Shown piece after piece: positions 6,780 to 14,210 of a DNA stretch of 15,999 nucleotides. The translations under genes and the position numbers were made by a program. Origin of the DNA: JAXGPP01 sp964436865. Its GTDB lineage: Bacteria; Planctomycetota; Planctomycetia; Pirellulales; Thermoguttaceae. The notes beneath the pieces were generated by a model, which searched no databases, was not told where the DNA came from, and worked only from the letters and a program-made list of their open reading frames with translations. The stretch's first letter is position 1, and each line of letters begins with the position of its first letter. The stretch covers positions 1 to 15,999 of the forward strand of contig CAYTFK010000149.1 of NCBI GenBank assembly GCA_964436865.1, in the 5' to 3' direction.

Positions 6780-8411
6780 TCAGAACTCCTGCAGGTTCGC
6801 AATATCCTCCTCAATCTCGCCGAGCAGGATCCTCAGTTCGCGGCCCCCCATAGCGGCGTAAACAACGAAGTACACGGCGACGCCAGCAGCCAGCGGCACG
6901 AGCAGGCGAGCCAGTTCACGGATCAGGCCCGAACCGCCAGGGAGGGCATTCAACAAGAGCCAGGCGGCGGCGGTCATCAGGGCCGTGGCAACGGCCGTCC
7001 GCCCGACAGTGGTTCCGAGCGCCCCCCACCCGAGCGCGCTTTTGCGGCGTGAGAAGAACGCCACGAGCACGAGCACGTGGAACGCCGCGGCCAACGACGT
7101 TGAAATTGCCAGCCCCTTCTCGGCCAGCGGCCAGATGAGAACGGCATTGAGCAACATGTTGAACCCCACGGTGGCCAGACCTACCTTGACCGGCGTCGCG
7201 CGGTCCGCCATGGCATAGTATCCGCGAACCACGACCGGCACCGCGCAATAGGCCCACACGCCCGTCGCATACCAGGCGATCATGCTCGCCGTGCGGCGGG
7301 TGTCTTCGACGGTGAATTCGCCGTGCTCGAAGAGGGCCTGGGCTAGAGGGGTGGCCAGAAGAATCAAACCGGCCGACGCGGGAAGCCCCAGGAAGACCAC
7401 CAACCGGAGACCGAGTGTCAGATCGGCGGCCAACTGCCGACGGTCGCCGCGGGCGGCGTGGCGGCTCAAGAGCGGGAAGATGGCAGTCGCCACGGCGACT
7501 CCCAGCATCCCCAGCGGAAACTGGTACAGGCGTTCGCCATAGTACACCGCGGCCGCCGCGCCCTGCTGCATGGGGTAGGAAATGCCTCCCAGCCAGGCGA
7601 TCGTCCGTTCCTCGCCCGGCGACGTTGAAAGCCCCCAAGCAAGCAGGCTGTCGAGGAGGGTGTTGATCTGCGTGATCGCCAGCCCGAGCACCATGGGTCC
7701 CAACGCGGCGACAATCTCCCACACGCGGTCGCGGACAGCCGGCCAATCGTAGTCGTAGCGAAAACCGAACCACCGCAGCGTGCGGAGTTGAATCGCCAGT
7801 TGCACCACCCCACTGGCGACGATTGATGCGGCCATGATGTAGGCCTGCAAGCCTTTATCGTCGGTCACCACCACGGCCACGCCAGCGGCGGCGAGCCAGA
7901 AGATGTTGAGCACCGTAGGCACCAACGCGGGAACCGTGAATTCCGAAAGGGCATGGAGCGTGGCCGAAGCCTGGGCCGCCACGCAGATGAAGAACACATA
8001 GGGAAGCATTACCGCCGTCAGCCCGAGCAGCAGACCTGCCTGCGGCGAGTCGCCCCAAAGGAGCCAGGCGATTCCGCAGGCAACCTCCGCCAGCACGACC
8101 AGGGCTACCAGCAGCACGGAAAGCCAGGTGAGCACAACGCTGGCCAGGCGCCACGCCGACCTCCGGTCGCGTTCAAATTCGGCGGTGAGCACCGGAAGGT
8201 AGCTTGCGGCCAGGGCCCCTTCGCCAAACAGTCGGCGGAACAGGTTGGGGATGCGGAAGGCCACCGCGAAGGCGTCCATCACCCCCCCGCCCGACAAGCC
8301 GAGGAGGGCGGCAGTCGCCATGTCGCGGACCATGCCGAGCACGCGACTGGCCAGCGTACCCAGACTGGTGATGCCGGCGCCGCTGACCAGAGGGTGTCGC
8401 TGTCTCGCCAT
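6780..8411 (-). CDS. murJ: MurJ/MviN lipid II flippase
   Basis: MurJ moves the peptidoglycan precursor lipid II across the cytoplasmic membrane. The 543-residue protein is highly hydrophobic with about 14 predicted membrane segments, as in the MOP-superfamily MurJ fold. The N-terminus carries the family signature: SRVLGMVRD (22-30), MDAFAVAFRIPNLFRRLFGEG (45-65) and ASYLPVL. These supply the conserved Arg and Asp residues that line the central cavity in E. coli MurJ. Length is typical (about 510-550). The start is the ATG at 8411. No clear Shine-Dalgarno site precedes it. The C-terminal tail (LLGEIEEDIANLQEF) is acidic and soluble. The P-II gene follows on the same strand. Because lipid II flipping requires peptidoglycan, its presence implies this organism makes a peptidoglycan-type wall. 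Confidence 0.95.
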   Translation of the reverse strand: MARQRHPLVSGAGITSLGTLASRVLGMVRDMATAALLGLSGGGVMDAFAVAFRIPNLFRRLFGEGALAASYLPVLTAEFERDRRSAWRLASVVLTWLSVLLVALVVLAEVACGIAWLLWGDSPQAGLLLGLTAVMLPYVFFICVAAQASATLHALSEFTVPALVPTVLNIFWLAAAGVAVVVTDDKGLQAYIMAASIVASGVVQLAIQLRTLRWFGFRYDYDWPAVRDRVWEIVAALGPMVLGLAITQINTLLDSLLAWGLSTSPGEERTIAWLGGISYPMQQGAAAAVYYGERLYQFPLGMLGVAVATAIFPLLSRHAARGDRRQLAADLTLGLRLVVFLGLPASAGLILLATPLAQALFEHGEFTVEDTRRTASMIAWYATGVWAYCAVPVVVRGYYAMADRATPVKVGLATVGFNMLLNAVLIWPLAEKGLAISTSLAAAFHVLVLVAFFSRRKSALGWGALGTTVGRTAVATALMTAAAWLLLNALPGGSGLIRELARLLVPLAAGVAVYFVVYAAMGGRELRILLGEIEEDIANLQEF

Positions 8412-8439
8412 GTGGTTGTTCAGAACTTGTGCCGTCTTA

Positions 8440-8461
8440 TCAGTGAGGCTTGGTCAGTGAG
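8440..8461. repeat. 8-bp direct repeat upstream of murJ
   Basis: TCAGTGAG occurs at 8440-8447 and 8454-8461, with a 14-bp period, 28 bp upstream of the murJ start. It may be a regulator-binding site for murJ, but no family motif is recognised. Confidence 0.3.
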
Positions 8462-8516
8462 CCATGCGGCCTGACAGGGATCCACCCGGCAGGAGGCCGG
8501 GGCTGCACCAGGCATC

Positions 8517-8543
8517 CTGCCCGGCTTCTGCCAAGCCGGGCAG
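8517..8543. repeat. Strong 11-bp hairpin
   Basis: CTGCCCGGCTT (8517-8527) pairs perfectly with AAGCCGGGCAG (8533-8543) across a 5-nt loop (CTGCC). There is no T-run on either side. Because the flanking genes diverge, it is not at the 3' end of either, so a terminator role is unlikely. The loop-and-arm sequence GCTTCTGCC recurs at 8556-8564. Confidence 0.5.
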
Positions 8544-8587
8544 TGCGCCAAGCCCGCTTCTGCCGAAACAATATACTGGTGTCCGCC

Positions 8588-8612
8588 TCGGGAGCGAGCG
8601 GTCTCGCTCCGA
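8588..8612. repeat. Second hairpin in the divergent spacer
   Basis: GGAGCGAG (8591-8598) pairs with CTCGCTCC (8603-8610) across a CGGT loop. Two further pairs (8588-8589 with 8611-8612) form if G8590 bulges. It lies about 55 bp upstream of the TATAAT box of the small gene, so it could be an operator. Confidence 0.4.
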
Positions 8613-8665
8613 ATCTTCGCTCAGCCGGCTAAGCTTTGCCTGGCTTGCACCTGCACGCAAACGTT

Positions 8666-8671
8666 TATAAT
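8666..8671 (+). promoter_or_regulatory. Probable -10 box of the small-protein gene
   Basis: A perfect TATAAT lies 55 bp before the ATG at 8727. The closest -35-like element is TTGCAC (8645-8650) at a short 15-bp spacing, so promoter strength is uncertain. Confidence 0.45.
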
Positions 8672-8726
8672 GGACCGGCCGCCACCGCGGCCTTTTTCTC
8701 TTGCCCCACGGAATCGGATCTCCAGC

Positions 8727-8990
8727 ATGGCCAAGCGCTCCGCCTACCAGGAACGGGTAATCAAGAGGTACTATGAGAACCGCGATACGATCATGCTCCA
8801 GAAGCTTGGGGAGATGCTGACCGACCTTTACCTTGCCGAGGGAAAAGCCCGCACCAAACTCTGGGAACGAGTGGCAGTGGCCCTGAAGAACCTCGATGTA
8901 CCCCAGTCGCGGATCGACCACCTCGTCCAGAGCGACAACCCGACCCTGGCCGCCAACCTGTTGCAGGAACTGCTGGGCAAAGCTTCTTGA
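8727..8990 (+). CDS. Small conserved-looking protein of unknown function
   Basis: The 87-residue soluble protein begins MAKRSAYQERVIKRYYENRD. It is charged and appears mostly helical, with a basic first third and a leucine-rich end (NPTLAANLLQELLGKAS). I do not recognise a named domain. It resembles small hypothetical proteins I associate with planctomycetes that share the start (M)AKxSxYQ and an internal YLAEGK, but this is from memory and not checked. There is no signal peptide, membrane segment or Cys/His metal site. The ATG at 8727 is preferred over an in-frame ATG at 8670, which overlaps the TATAAT box. The Shine-Dalgarno match is weak. thyX lies 125 bp downstream on the same strand. Basic N-terminus and size would suit nucleic-acid or ribosome binding, but that is only a guess. 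Confidence 0.75.
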   Translation: MAKRSAYQERVIKRYYENRDTIMLQKLGEMLTDLYLAEGKARTKLWERVAVALKNLDVPQSRIDHLVQSDNPTLAANLLQELLGKAS

Positions 8991-9115
8991 TCGCTCGCTG
9001 GATGGGCTAACCAGACGCAGGACCGAGCGACCGGTTTCCCGACCGGAAACGGCGGCTGGTTTGCTCCAACACGGAACCACTCGATGCCACACACCACTGG
9101 AGGATCCATTAGACT

Positions 9116-10006
9116 GTGCTGAGCAATGCCGAGGTTCTCGAACAACTCCGCTGGAAGAAGCTGCCCGTTCTGGACGACGGCTTTGTGTGCCTCGTCGATT
9201 GCATGGGCGACGACCAGGCGGTGGTGCAAGCCGCCCGGGTCAGCTACGGCGAGGGGACACGTCACGTATCGGACGACCGCACGCTGATCCGCTATCTGAT
9301 GCGGCACGCGCACACCACGCCCTTCGAAATGGCCGAGGTCAAGCTGCTGGTCCGCGTGCCAATGGACTGCTGGCGGCAGTGGATCCGGCATCGCACGGCT
9401 TCGACCAATGAGACGAGCACCCGGTACTCGGTCGCCATCGACGCCGCGCAGGCCACCCCACCCGACCAGTGGCGCCGGCAGGCGACGAGCAACCGCCAGG
9501 GGAGCGAAGGTTTCCTCGACGCCGAACTCGGCGCGCGGCTGTCGGCCGAGGAACGAGAGCTCCAGCAGCAGGCCCGCGCGGTGTACCGCGGGCGACTCGA
9601 GCGGGGCGTGGCCCGCGAGCAGGCCCGCAAGGAGCTGCCGCTTTCCACGTACACCGAGGCCTACTGGAAGATCGATCTGCACAACCTGCTGCACTTCCTC
9701 GCCCTGCGGATGGACGAGCACGCGCAGTGGGAGATCCGCCAGTATGCCCGCACGATCGGGCATGAAATCGTGCGACCGCTGTTTCCATTGGTGTGGGAGG
9801 CGTTTGTCGATTACCGCCTCGAAGCAATGCATCTGACGCGGCTCGACCGGCAAGTGATCGCCCGGCTGGCCGCGGCGGGCCGTTTGCCGGCCGCCGAGCA
9901 AGACTTCCTTGCCGCCCAGGATCCGCATTGGGCCGGCCTGGAACGTTGCCGCGAACGCGACGAATGCCGAGTGAAGCTCAAGGCGATGGGGTTGTTGCGG
10001 GTTTGA
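9116..10006 (+). CDS. thyX: FAD-dependent thymidylate synthase ThyX
   Basis: ThyX makes dTMP from dUMP using methylenetetrahydrofolate, with FAD and NADPH as hydride carriers, and does not produce dihydrofolate as ThyA does. The diagnostic ThyX motif RHRxxSxNExSxRYS is present at residues 91-105 as RHRTASTNETSTRYS, preceded by HTTPFEMAEV (66-75) and the helix with CWRQWIRHR. The C-terminal half carries LHNLLHFLALRMDEHAQWEIR and the conserved-looking HEIVRPLFPLVWEAFVDYR. At 296 residues it is somewhat longer than many ThyX proteins because of a C-terminal extension of about 50 residues. The GTG at 9116 is the only plausible start: an in-frame TAG lies at 9110-9112, and GGAGGA at 9099-9104 is 11 nt upstream. 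A large hairpin follows the gene. Confidence 0.96.
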   Translation: MLSNAEVLEQLRWKKLPVLDDGFVCLVDCMGDDQAVVQAARVSYGEGTRHVSDDRTLIRYLMRHAHTTPFEMAEVKLLVRVPMDCWRQWIRHRTASTNETSTRYSVAIDAAQATPPDQWRRQATSNRQGSEGFLDAELGARLSAEERELQQQARAVYRGRLERGVAREQARKELPLSTYTEAYWKIDLHNLLHFLALRMDEHAQWEIRQYARTIGHEIVRPLFPLVWEAFVDYRLEAMHLTRLDRQVIARLAAAGRLPAAEQDFLAAQDPHWAGLERCRERDECRVKLKAMGLLRV

Positions 10007-10010
10007 CCCG

Positions 10011-10057
10011 GATGCGGCCGTTCGCCGCGTCGGCACGACGCGAGGAAAGGCCGCATC
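10011..10057. repeat. Nested hairpin after thyX
   Basis: Outer arms GATGCGGCC (10011-10019) and GGCCGCATC (10049-10057) enclose a perfect inner hairpin, CGCGTCG (10026-10032) with CGACGCG (10036-10042) and loop GCA. The internal bulge is 6 nt on each side. It begins 4 nt after the thyX stop and ends 58 nt before the next start. No T-run follows, so it may block 3' exonucleases or act as a factor-assisted terminator. A REP-like element is also possible. Confidence 0.5.
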
Positions 10058-10115
10058 TACGGTTCCGTCACAAGAAGTGTCACGACTACTCAACTACTGC
10101 AAAAGGCACCGTTCC

Positions 10116-10508
10116 ATGGCCGACGACGCGACGACTGCCGAAATTCTCGCCCTCAACCAGCGGCTTCTGGAGAGCATTGCCGGCGGCGACTGGGAGACTT
10201 ACCAGGAGCTGTGCGACCCGACGATTACCGCTTTCGAGCCCGAGGCCCGCGGAAACCTCGTCGCCGGAATGGCGTTTCACGAGTTCTACTTCAATCTTGG
10301 TTCCGCGAGCGGCCCGCACAACACAACCATGTGTTCGCCCCACGTCCGCCTGATGGGCGACGTCGCCGTGGTGAGCTACGTCAGGCTCGTGCAGCGGCTC
10401 GACGCCAACAAGCAGCCGGTCTCCGTGACGTCGGACGAAACCCGGGTGTGGCAGCGCCGCGACGGCCGCTGGCGCCACGTCCACTTCCACCGCTCAAGCG
10501 CGGCTTGA
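10116..10508 (+). CDS. CaMKII association domain-like protein (SnoaL/DUF4440 fold)
   Basis: The 130-residue protein matches the bacterial CaMKII_AD type of the NTF2-like superfamily: EILALNQRLLESIAGGDWET at 9-28, then CDPTITAFEPEARGNLV (33-49), GMAFHEFYF, SPHVRLMGD (74-82) and the ending WQRRDGRWRHVHFHRS. In eukaryotes this domain oligomerises CaM kinase II. In bacteria it stands alone, and its ligand or reaction is unknown. There is no signal peptide, so it is cytoplasmic. The ATG at 10116 is chosen because AAAAGG at 10101-10106 is 9 nt upstream and the N-terminus then fits the family. A GTG at 10077 would add 13 unrelated residues. The gene converges on the CE15 gene, 38 bp apart. Confidence 0.88.
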   Translation: MADDATTAEILALNQRLLESIAGGDWETYQELCDPTITAFEPEARGNLVAGMAFHEFYFNLGSASGPHNTTMCSPHVRLMGDVAVVSYVRLVQRLDANKQPVSVTSDETRVWQRRDGRWRHVHFHRSSAA

Positions 10509-10560
10509 GCGGCCGGCCGCATTCGACACTCATTCTACCGAATTCGTCATTCGGCCGGCC
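10509..10560. repeat. GC-rich palindromes at a convergent gene junction
   Basis: The 12-bp palindrome GCGGCCGGCCGC (10509-10520) and a second GGCCGGCC (10553-10560) flank the 38-bp convergent junction. The second lies within the last codons of the CE15 gene. The two copies can pair around an AT-richer loop, a possible bidirectional terminator, though T-runs are short. Confidence 0.35.
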
Positions 10561-11845
10561 TCATGTGCTTGTCGGCGAAGTCGAGGTAGGTCTGCCAGTC
10601 GAACTCGGTAACGTCGTGCTTGCCGCGACGGACGTGGTACCCGATCCTGCTCAACACCGGCTGGTCCAGCGGGGGCATTTCTGCGGCGGCCAGGCCGTCG
10701 GTGCCCAGCAGCCGATACACGGGGTCGGCGCCTTTCGCCGCCAGGAACTCGCCCTTCGGATCGGCCCACAGGTCTTCCTCCGCGCTGGCCACATAGACCG
10801 GCCGCGGGGCGATCAGTGCGATCAGTTCATGCTGGTCGACGGGCAGGGCCTGTTCATTCTCGTTGTAGGCGTTGAAGTTGTCGCAGAACCAGTGGGGAAA
10901 CGAACGATTGATCCGTCCCACGGTCTCGCCAAACACGCGTTTGCTCAGGGCGGCGCCGCCGCAACCGGAGTTGTTGGAGATCACCAGCGCGAACCGCGGA
11001 TCCTGGACGCCGGCCCAAAGCGCCGTCTTTCCCAGCCGTGAATGGCCCATCACGGCCACCCGGCGGGCATCCACTGCCGACTCGGTTTCCAGGTAATCAA
11101 GCGCGCGGCTCAATCCCCAGGCCCAGGCGCCGATCGAGCCCCACTCATCCGGGGCCGGCTTTTTCTGGCCGGGCCTGTAGAACAACGGATGAACGCCGTT
11201 CTGGAAGTCGTCGTCGAAGTCGGGATCGATGTCGCCGTAGTACGCCGTGGCCAGGCCGTATCCGCGCGAGATCAGGAGTTCCACCTGCCATTGGCTGGCC
11301 GACGCGCCGCGCGATCGCTCCGTCGCGCGGTTGTCCCGAATGTTCTGCTCCGGGTTGTTGCGGACCCAGTTCTGGGGAACGGCGATGGCCGGATCGCCGT
11401 GCACGGTGTGGTTGCCGCCGAAGTTCAGCCCGAGAAACATCGGCACCCCGGTCTTGCCGCGGGGCAGGAAGACAAGCAGGTCCATGAACGGCCCATCGTC
11501 GCGTCCGTTGAAGCGGATGCGGACTTCCTTGCGGACCGCAGTGCCGCCGAGCGCCTGTTCGTCGACCGAGCGGACCTGGAAGTCCATCGCCTCCGGCCGC
11601 CCGCCGGGTGTCTTGCCGTAGACCTGCTGCTCGAAAATGGCCAGCAATTCGCCGCGGCGGCGGTTGTTCCAGGTCTCGGCGTCGGCAACCTTCGTGCCGT
11701 CGGCCATCACGAGCGGATCGGGAAGTGTGTAGGGAGGCACTTTGCTTTCGTCGTAGATCGTCTCGGGCTCTCGATCGGCGGCCCACAGGGCGGCTGGAAA
11801 TACGAGGCAGGCAACGGCAGCCAGGAGGATTCGGCAACGTGGCAT
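10547..11845 (-). CDS. CE15 glucuronoyl esterase (4-O-methyl-glucuronoyl methylesterase type)
   Basis: CE15 enzymes cleave the ester between 4-O-methyl-glucuronic acid on xylan and lignin alcohols. The 432-residue protein has a signal peptide (RILLAAVACLVFPAALWA, cleaved near residue 22-23), so it is exported. An alpha/beta-hydrolase core follows. The nucleophile Ser269 sits in VMGHSRLGKTALWAG, the family's hallmark. His410 lies in GKHDVTEFDW, and acidic residues 356-358 in SAEEDLWADP can serve as the third triad member. Other family segments include GLNFGGNHTV, SGCGGAALSKR and SFPHWFCDNF. At Ser+23, where several characterised CE15 enzymes have Glu, this protein has Asn292. GGAGAG at 11851-11856 is 5 nt upstream of the ATG. 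The GH115-like gene lies 231 bp upstream on the same strand and acts on the same sugar. Confidence 0.9.
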   Translation of the reverse strand: MPRCRILLAAVACLVFPAALWAADREPETIYDESKVPPYTLPDPLVMADGTKVADAETWNNRRRGELLAIFEQQVYGKTPGGRPEAMDFQVRSVDEQALGGTAVRKEVRIRFNGRDDGPFMDLLVFLPRGKTGVPMFLGLNFGGNHTVHGDPAIAVPQNWVRNNPEQNIRDNRATERSRGASASQWQVELLISRGYGLATAYYGDIDPDFDDDFQNGVHPLFYRPGQKKPAPDEWGSIGAWAWGLSRALDYLETESAVDARRVAVMGHSRLGKTALWAGVQDPRFALVISNNSGCGGAALSKRVFGETVGRINRSFPHWFCDNFNAYNENEQALPVDQHELIALIAPRPVYVASAEEDLWADPKGEFLAAKGADPVYRLLGTDGLAAAEMPPLDQPVLSRIGYHVRRGKHDVTEFDWQTYLDFADKHMRPAE

Positions 11846-11887
11846 GGCGGCTCTCCAACAAGAAGTCGAGCGAAAGTCTGTTCACCT

Positions 11888-11916
11888 TTGGTAGTCGCCC
11901 GACAAGCGGCTGTCAA
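11888..11916 (-). promoter_or_regulatory. Possible promoter for the CE15 gene
   Basis: On the minus strand a perfect -35 box TTGACA (11916-11911) is followed after 17 bp by TACCAA (11893-11888), a poor -10. It lies 43 bp upstream of the CE15 ATG in the 231-bp gap after the GH115-like gene, so CE15 may have its own transcript. Confidence 0.3.
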
Positions 11917-11968
11917 GCACGCGGGCGAGCATCTACAACTCCGAGGCTGCCGCCGCGATCGATCTGGC

Positions 11969-11985
11969 CACCCTCAGTTAGGGTG
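11969..11985. repeat. Small stem-loop between the GH115-like and CE15 genes
   Basis: CACCCT (11969-11974) and AGGGTG (11980-11985) form a 6-bp stem with a 5-nt loop, 92 bp after the stop of the GH115-like gene. There is no T-run on the minus strand, so it is at best a weak attenuator. Nothing else was found in the 231-bp gap beyond this and the possible promoter. Confidence 0.3.
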
Positions 11986-12076
11986 AAGCCCATGTCGGCC
12001 GCGGCGACGAGATCGTGGTCGCCGATTCCCGCAGTTCGAACCCTTGGCTCCCAGCCAGCCCAGAAAGCGGGCGTCG

Positions 12077-14188
12077 TCAGCTTCGCGGAGCCTTCATCCG
12101 CTTGACCTCCCGCGTCAGCGATTCGGCACCGGCCAGGTTCATCTTCCGGTCGCCCCGGTACCAGTGCTCCCAGTCGCCGCGCGAGGCATACGCCTGCCCG
12201 CGTCGGACTTCCTCCAGGTTGTGCAGCGCGGCTTCCAGTTCCTTCTGCCACAGCGTTGCGTCGCCCTGCTCGATGGCCAAGCCGGAACTGAGCACGGCTT
12301 CGTACCAGGCCAGGAGGCCGTGAAGTATATGGTACTGGGCGGCGAAATTGCTTTCGAAAAGCCGCCGGCCGGGGCCGTCGATCCGGACGAGCACGGTGTT
12401 CATTTCCGCTTCGGCCTTCTCAACGGCCGCGCGCTGCCGCCGCACCTCGGCCCGCCGGCGCTCGATCTGCTCCGGCGCGGTGAACGGAGACCCATCGCCC
12501 GACTGCAAGCGGTCGCGCATCGTCTCGAGGAAGCGGCGGCCTGCGGCCACGATCTCGCCGTCGAGCATCGCTCGCCGGCCCGTCGCTTCGTCGCTCACGA
12601 AGCTCTCGAAGAGCTTGCGGTAAGCCTGCTCGGCTTCATTGCCCGCCGGGCCGAATCGCGTGCGGCACCAGTCGGCCAGATGGCGATCGGGATCGAAGGC
12701 GTCGAAGTCACGCAGGAAGTGCGCCGCTCCGTCGAGCCCCAGAAGGAACTCGCGGACATTGCCTACGTTGGTGATCGCGTAGTGGGTCGAGCCGTGCTCG
12801 ACTGCCTGGCGGAAGATGGCATGCGCCCGGTGAGGTGAAACGGCCTGTACCAGGTGCGGGCCGCTCCCCCAGAGCGCCTGATGGTAATAGATGCCGTAGG
12901 GACGGCCGGGCTCGCGCCGTACGTTGTAGAAGTCCGGCTGAAGCTGCCAGCCGGGGCTGTTGTCGGAAAAGATCACCGCCACACCCGGCGGGAACTTGAG
13001 ATGCCCCTGGCGGTGCAGTTCGGCCCCTTCCATCCACAGCGTGGTCGTGGCCGGCGGATTCGGCCGCGGGTCGACCTCACAGACGATCTTCCACTGCCGC
13101 TCCATGGCTTCGGAGATCATTTGCCCGCGGGCTTCGTCGGTCTTCGGGGCGGCCGGGTCCGAAACCCACACCGGCCGATCGGCAATCCCGCGGAGCCCAA
13201 GCTGCCAGATCACTTGCGGCGCGTGCCGGACCCAGCGCTGGGCGTAATCGCGCCAGATGGCCTCAAACTTCTCCGGCTGCCGCGCGTAGGAGAACGGCAC
13301 CTCCTCCCCCTTCTCACGCCAGTACTTCTGGAACGCGAACCCACTCACCCCCATCGGCTCGACGTGGTGCATACTTACAAACAGGCCGCGGCGGACCGCC
13401 TCGTCCACCAGACGGGCTTCATCCGGGTTGCGGATATCGACGAACGACGCCGGGATCACCAGATTCAAGCGCAGCCGCAGAAGGGCCTCGAAGATCCGCG
13501 TCGACAGCCGCGGCGAGACGACGTGTTCGTAGAACGGATAGTCGATCTCGCGCCGCCCGCCGTCCAGGTAGCACTCGCTGAGCAGGTCCTCGTCGTTGAC
13601 GAACCAGCCGCGGTACTTGAACGTCGGCTCGCCGCCGGCGAAGCGGATCTCGGGCCAGGCAAGCCGCTCGCGCCGCTCGGGCGGTCGGTCGGCCCAGAAG
13701 TAGAGCGGATCGACGCCCAGATACTGCTCGGCGAAAGCATACAGGCCGAACATAGTGCCCCGCTCGTCGCTGCCGGCAATGACCATCGCCTGCTGGACCG
13801 GCGCGGCAGCCGACGGCACGCTCTCTACCCGGTAGGCCTCCCAGCGGCCGTTCAGCTCGCCGCGCGCCGCGGGGAGGAGTCGCTCGATGAGCGCGGCAGA
13901 TTCGGGCAGGTTCACGGTGGCCAGCACGACCGCCGCCGACCCGCATTTCTCCCACTCATCGATGATCGCCGGCCTCTGGCCCGTGATCTTCTCGACGTCG
14001 CCGGCAAGATCCTCCGCCGCCAGGCGGACGCAGGCCGGCTCACCTTGCGGCACGAGGATCGAGGCCGTTCGCTCGGGCGAGGCCAGTTCAAACTCCGCGC
14101 CCGCCGCCGGAGCGGCCATCAGGGGCAGCACGACCGCCAGAACCGACCGCAGCCACGCGCGTCCGCCCCGCAGCATCTTGCTCGCCAT
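12077..14188 (-). CDS. GH115-like xylan alpha-1,2-glucuronidase
   Basis: GH115 enzymes remove (4-O-methyl-)glucuronic acid from xylan. The 703-residue protein has a signal peptide (LRSVLAVVLPLMAAPAAGA, cut near residue 31) and follows the family layout: an N-terminal domain ending in GSDERGTMFGLYAFAEQ (139-155) and YFWADRPPE, then a barrel starting YRGWFVNDEDLL (192-203). Later family-like blocks are ASFVDIRNPDE, HHVEP (274-278), GLRG (331-334), FSDNSPGW (407-414), YYHQALWGSGP (434-444) and TNVGN (473-477). It is shorter than well-studied GH115 proteins, and some signatures are altered, for example SDN where many have DDN, so it may be a divergent subfamily. An upstream ATG-like start would overlap the peptidase gene. 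The ATG at 14188 is 22 nt after that gene's stop, indicating an operon. The stretch after residue 550 is rich in Glu/Arg helices. Confidence 0.78.
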   Translation of the reverse strand: MASKMLRGGRAWLRSVLAVVLPLMAAPAAGAEFELASPERTASILVPQGEPACVRLAAEDLAGDVEKITGQRPAIIDEWEKCGSAAVVLATVNLPESAALIERLLPAARGELNGRWEAYRVESVPSAAAPVQQAMVIAGSDERGTMFGLYAFAEQYLGVDPLYFWADRPPERRERLAWPEIRFAGGEPTFKYRGWFVNDEDLLSECYLDGGRREIDYPFYEHVVSPRLSTRIFEALLRLRLNLVIPASFVDIRNPDEARLVDEAVRRGLFVSMHHVEPMGVSGFAFQKYWREKGEEVPFSYARQPEKFEAIWRDYAQRWVRHAPQVIWQLGLRGIADRPVWVSDPAAPKTDEARGQMISEAMERQWKIVCEVDPRPNPPATTTLWMEGAELHRQGHLKFPPGVAVIFSDNSPGWQLQPDFYNVRREPGRPYGIYYHQALWGSGPHLVQAVSPHRAHAIFRQAVEHGSTHYAITNVGNVREFLLGLDGAAHFLRDFDAFDPDRHLADWCRTRFGPAGNEAEQAYRKLFESFVSDEATGRRAMLDGEIVAAGRRFLETMRDRLQSGDGSPFTAPEQIERRRAEVRRQRAAVEKAEAEMNTVLVRIDGPGRRLFESNFAAQYHILHGLLAWYEAVLSSGLAIEQGDATLWQKELEAALHNLEEVRRGQAYASRGDWEHWYRGDRKMNLAGAESLTREVKRMKAPRS

Positions 14189-14210
14189 TGCCTGTCTCTT
14201 TCTTCCGGAG

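Larger units (their letters stand above)
8412..8726. other. Divergent 315-bp spacer between murJ and the small gene
   Basis: This stretch separates murJ (minus) from the 87-residue protein gene (plus). No convincing gene was found: the open frames inside it are short, Pro/Arg/Ser-rich and lack start signals. It holds a short direct repeat next to murJ, two perfect hairpins and a TATAAT box, each listed separately. A TATACT at 8572-8577 has no matching -35. Confidence 0.6.

Noticed and set aside
12021..12060. tRNA T-loop-like GTTCGAACCC
   Set aside because: The flanking bases do not form the 5-bp T-stem on either strand, and no acceptor or anticodon stem can be folded around it.
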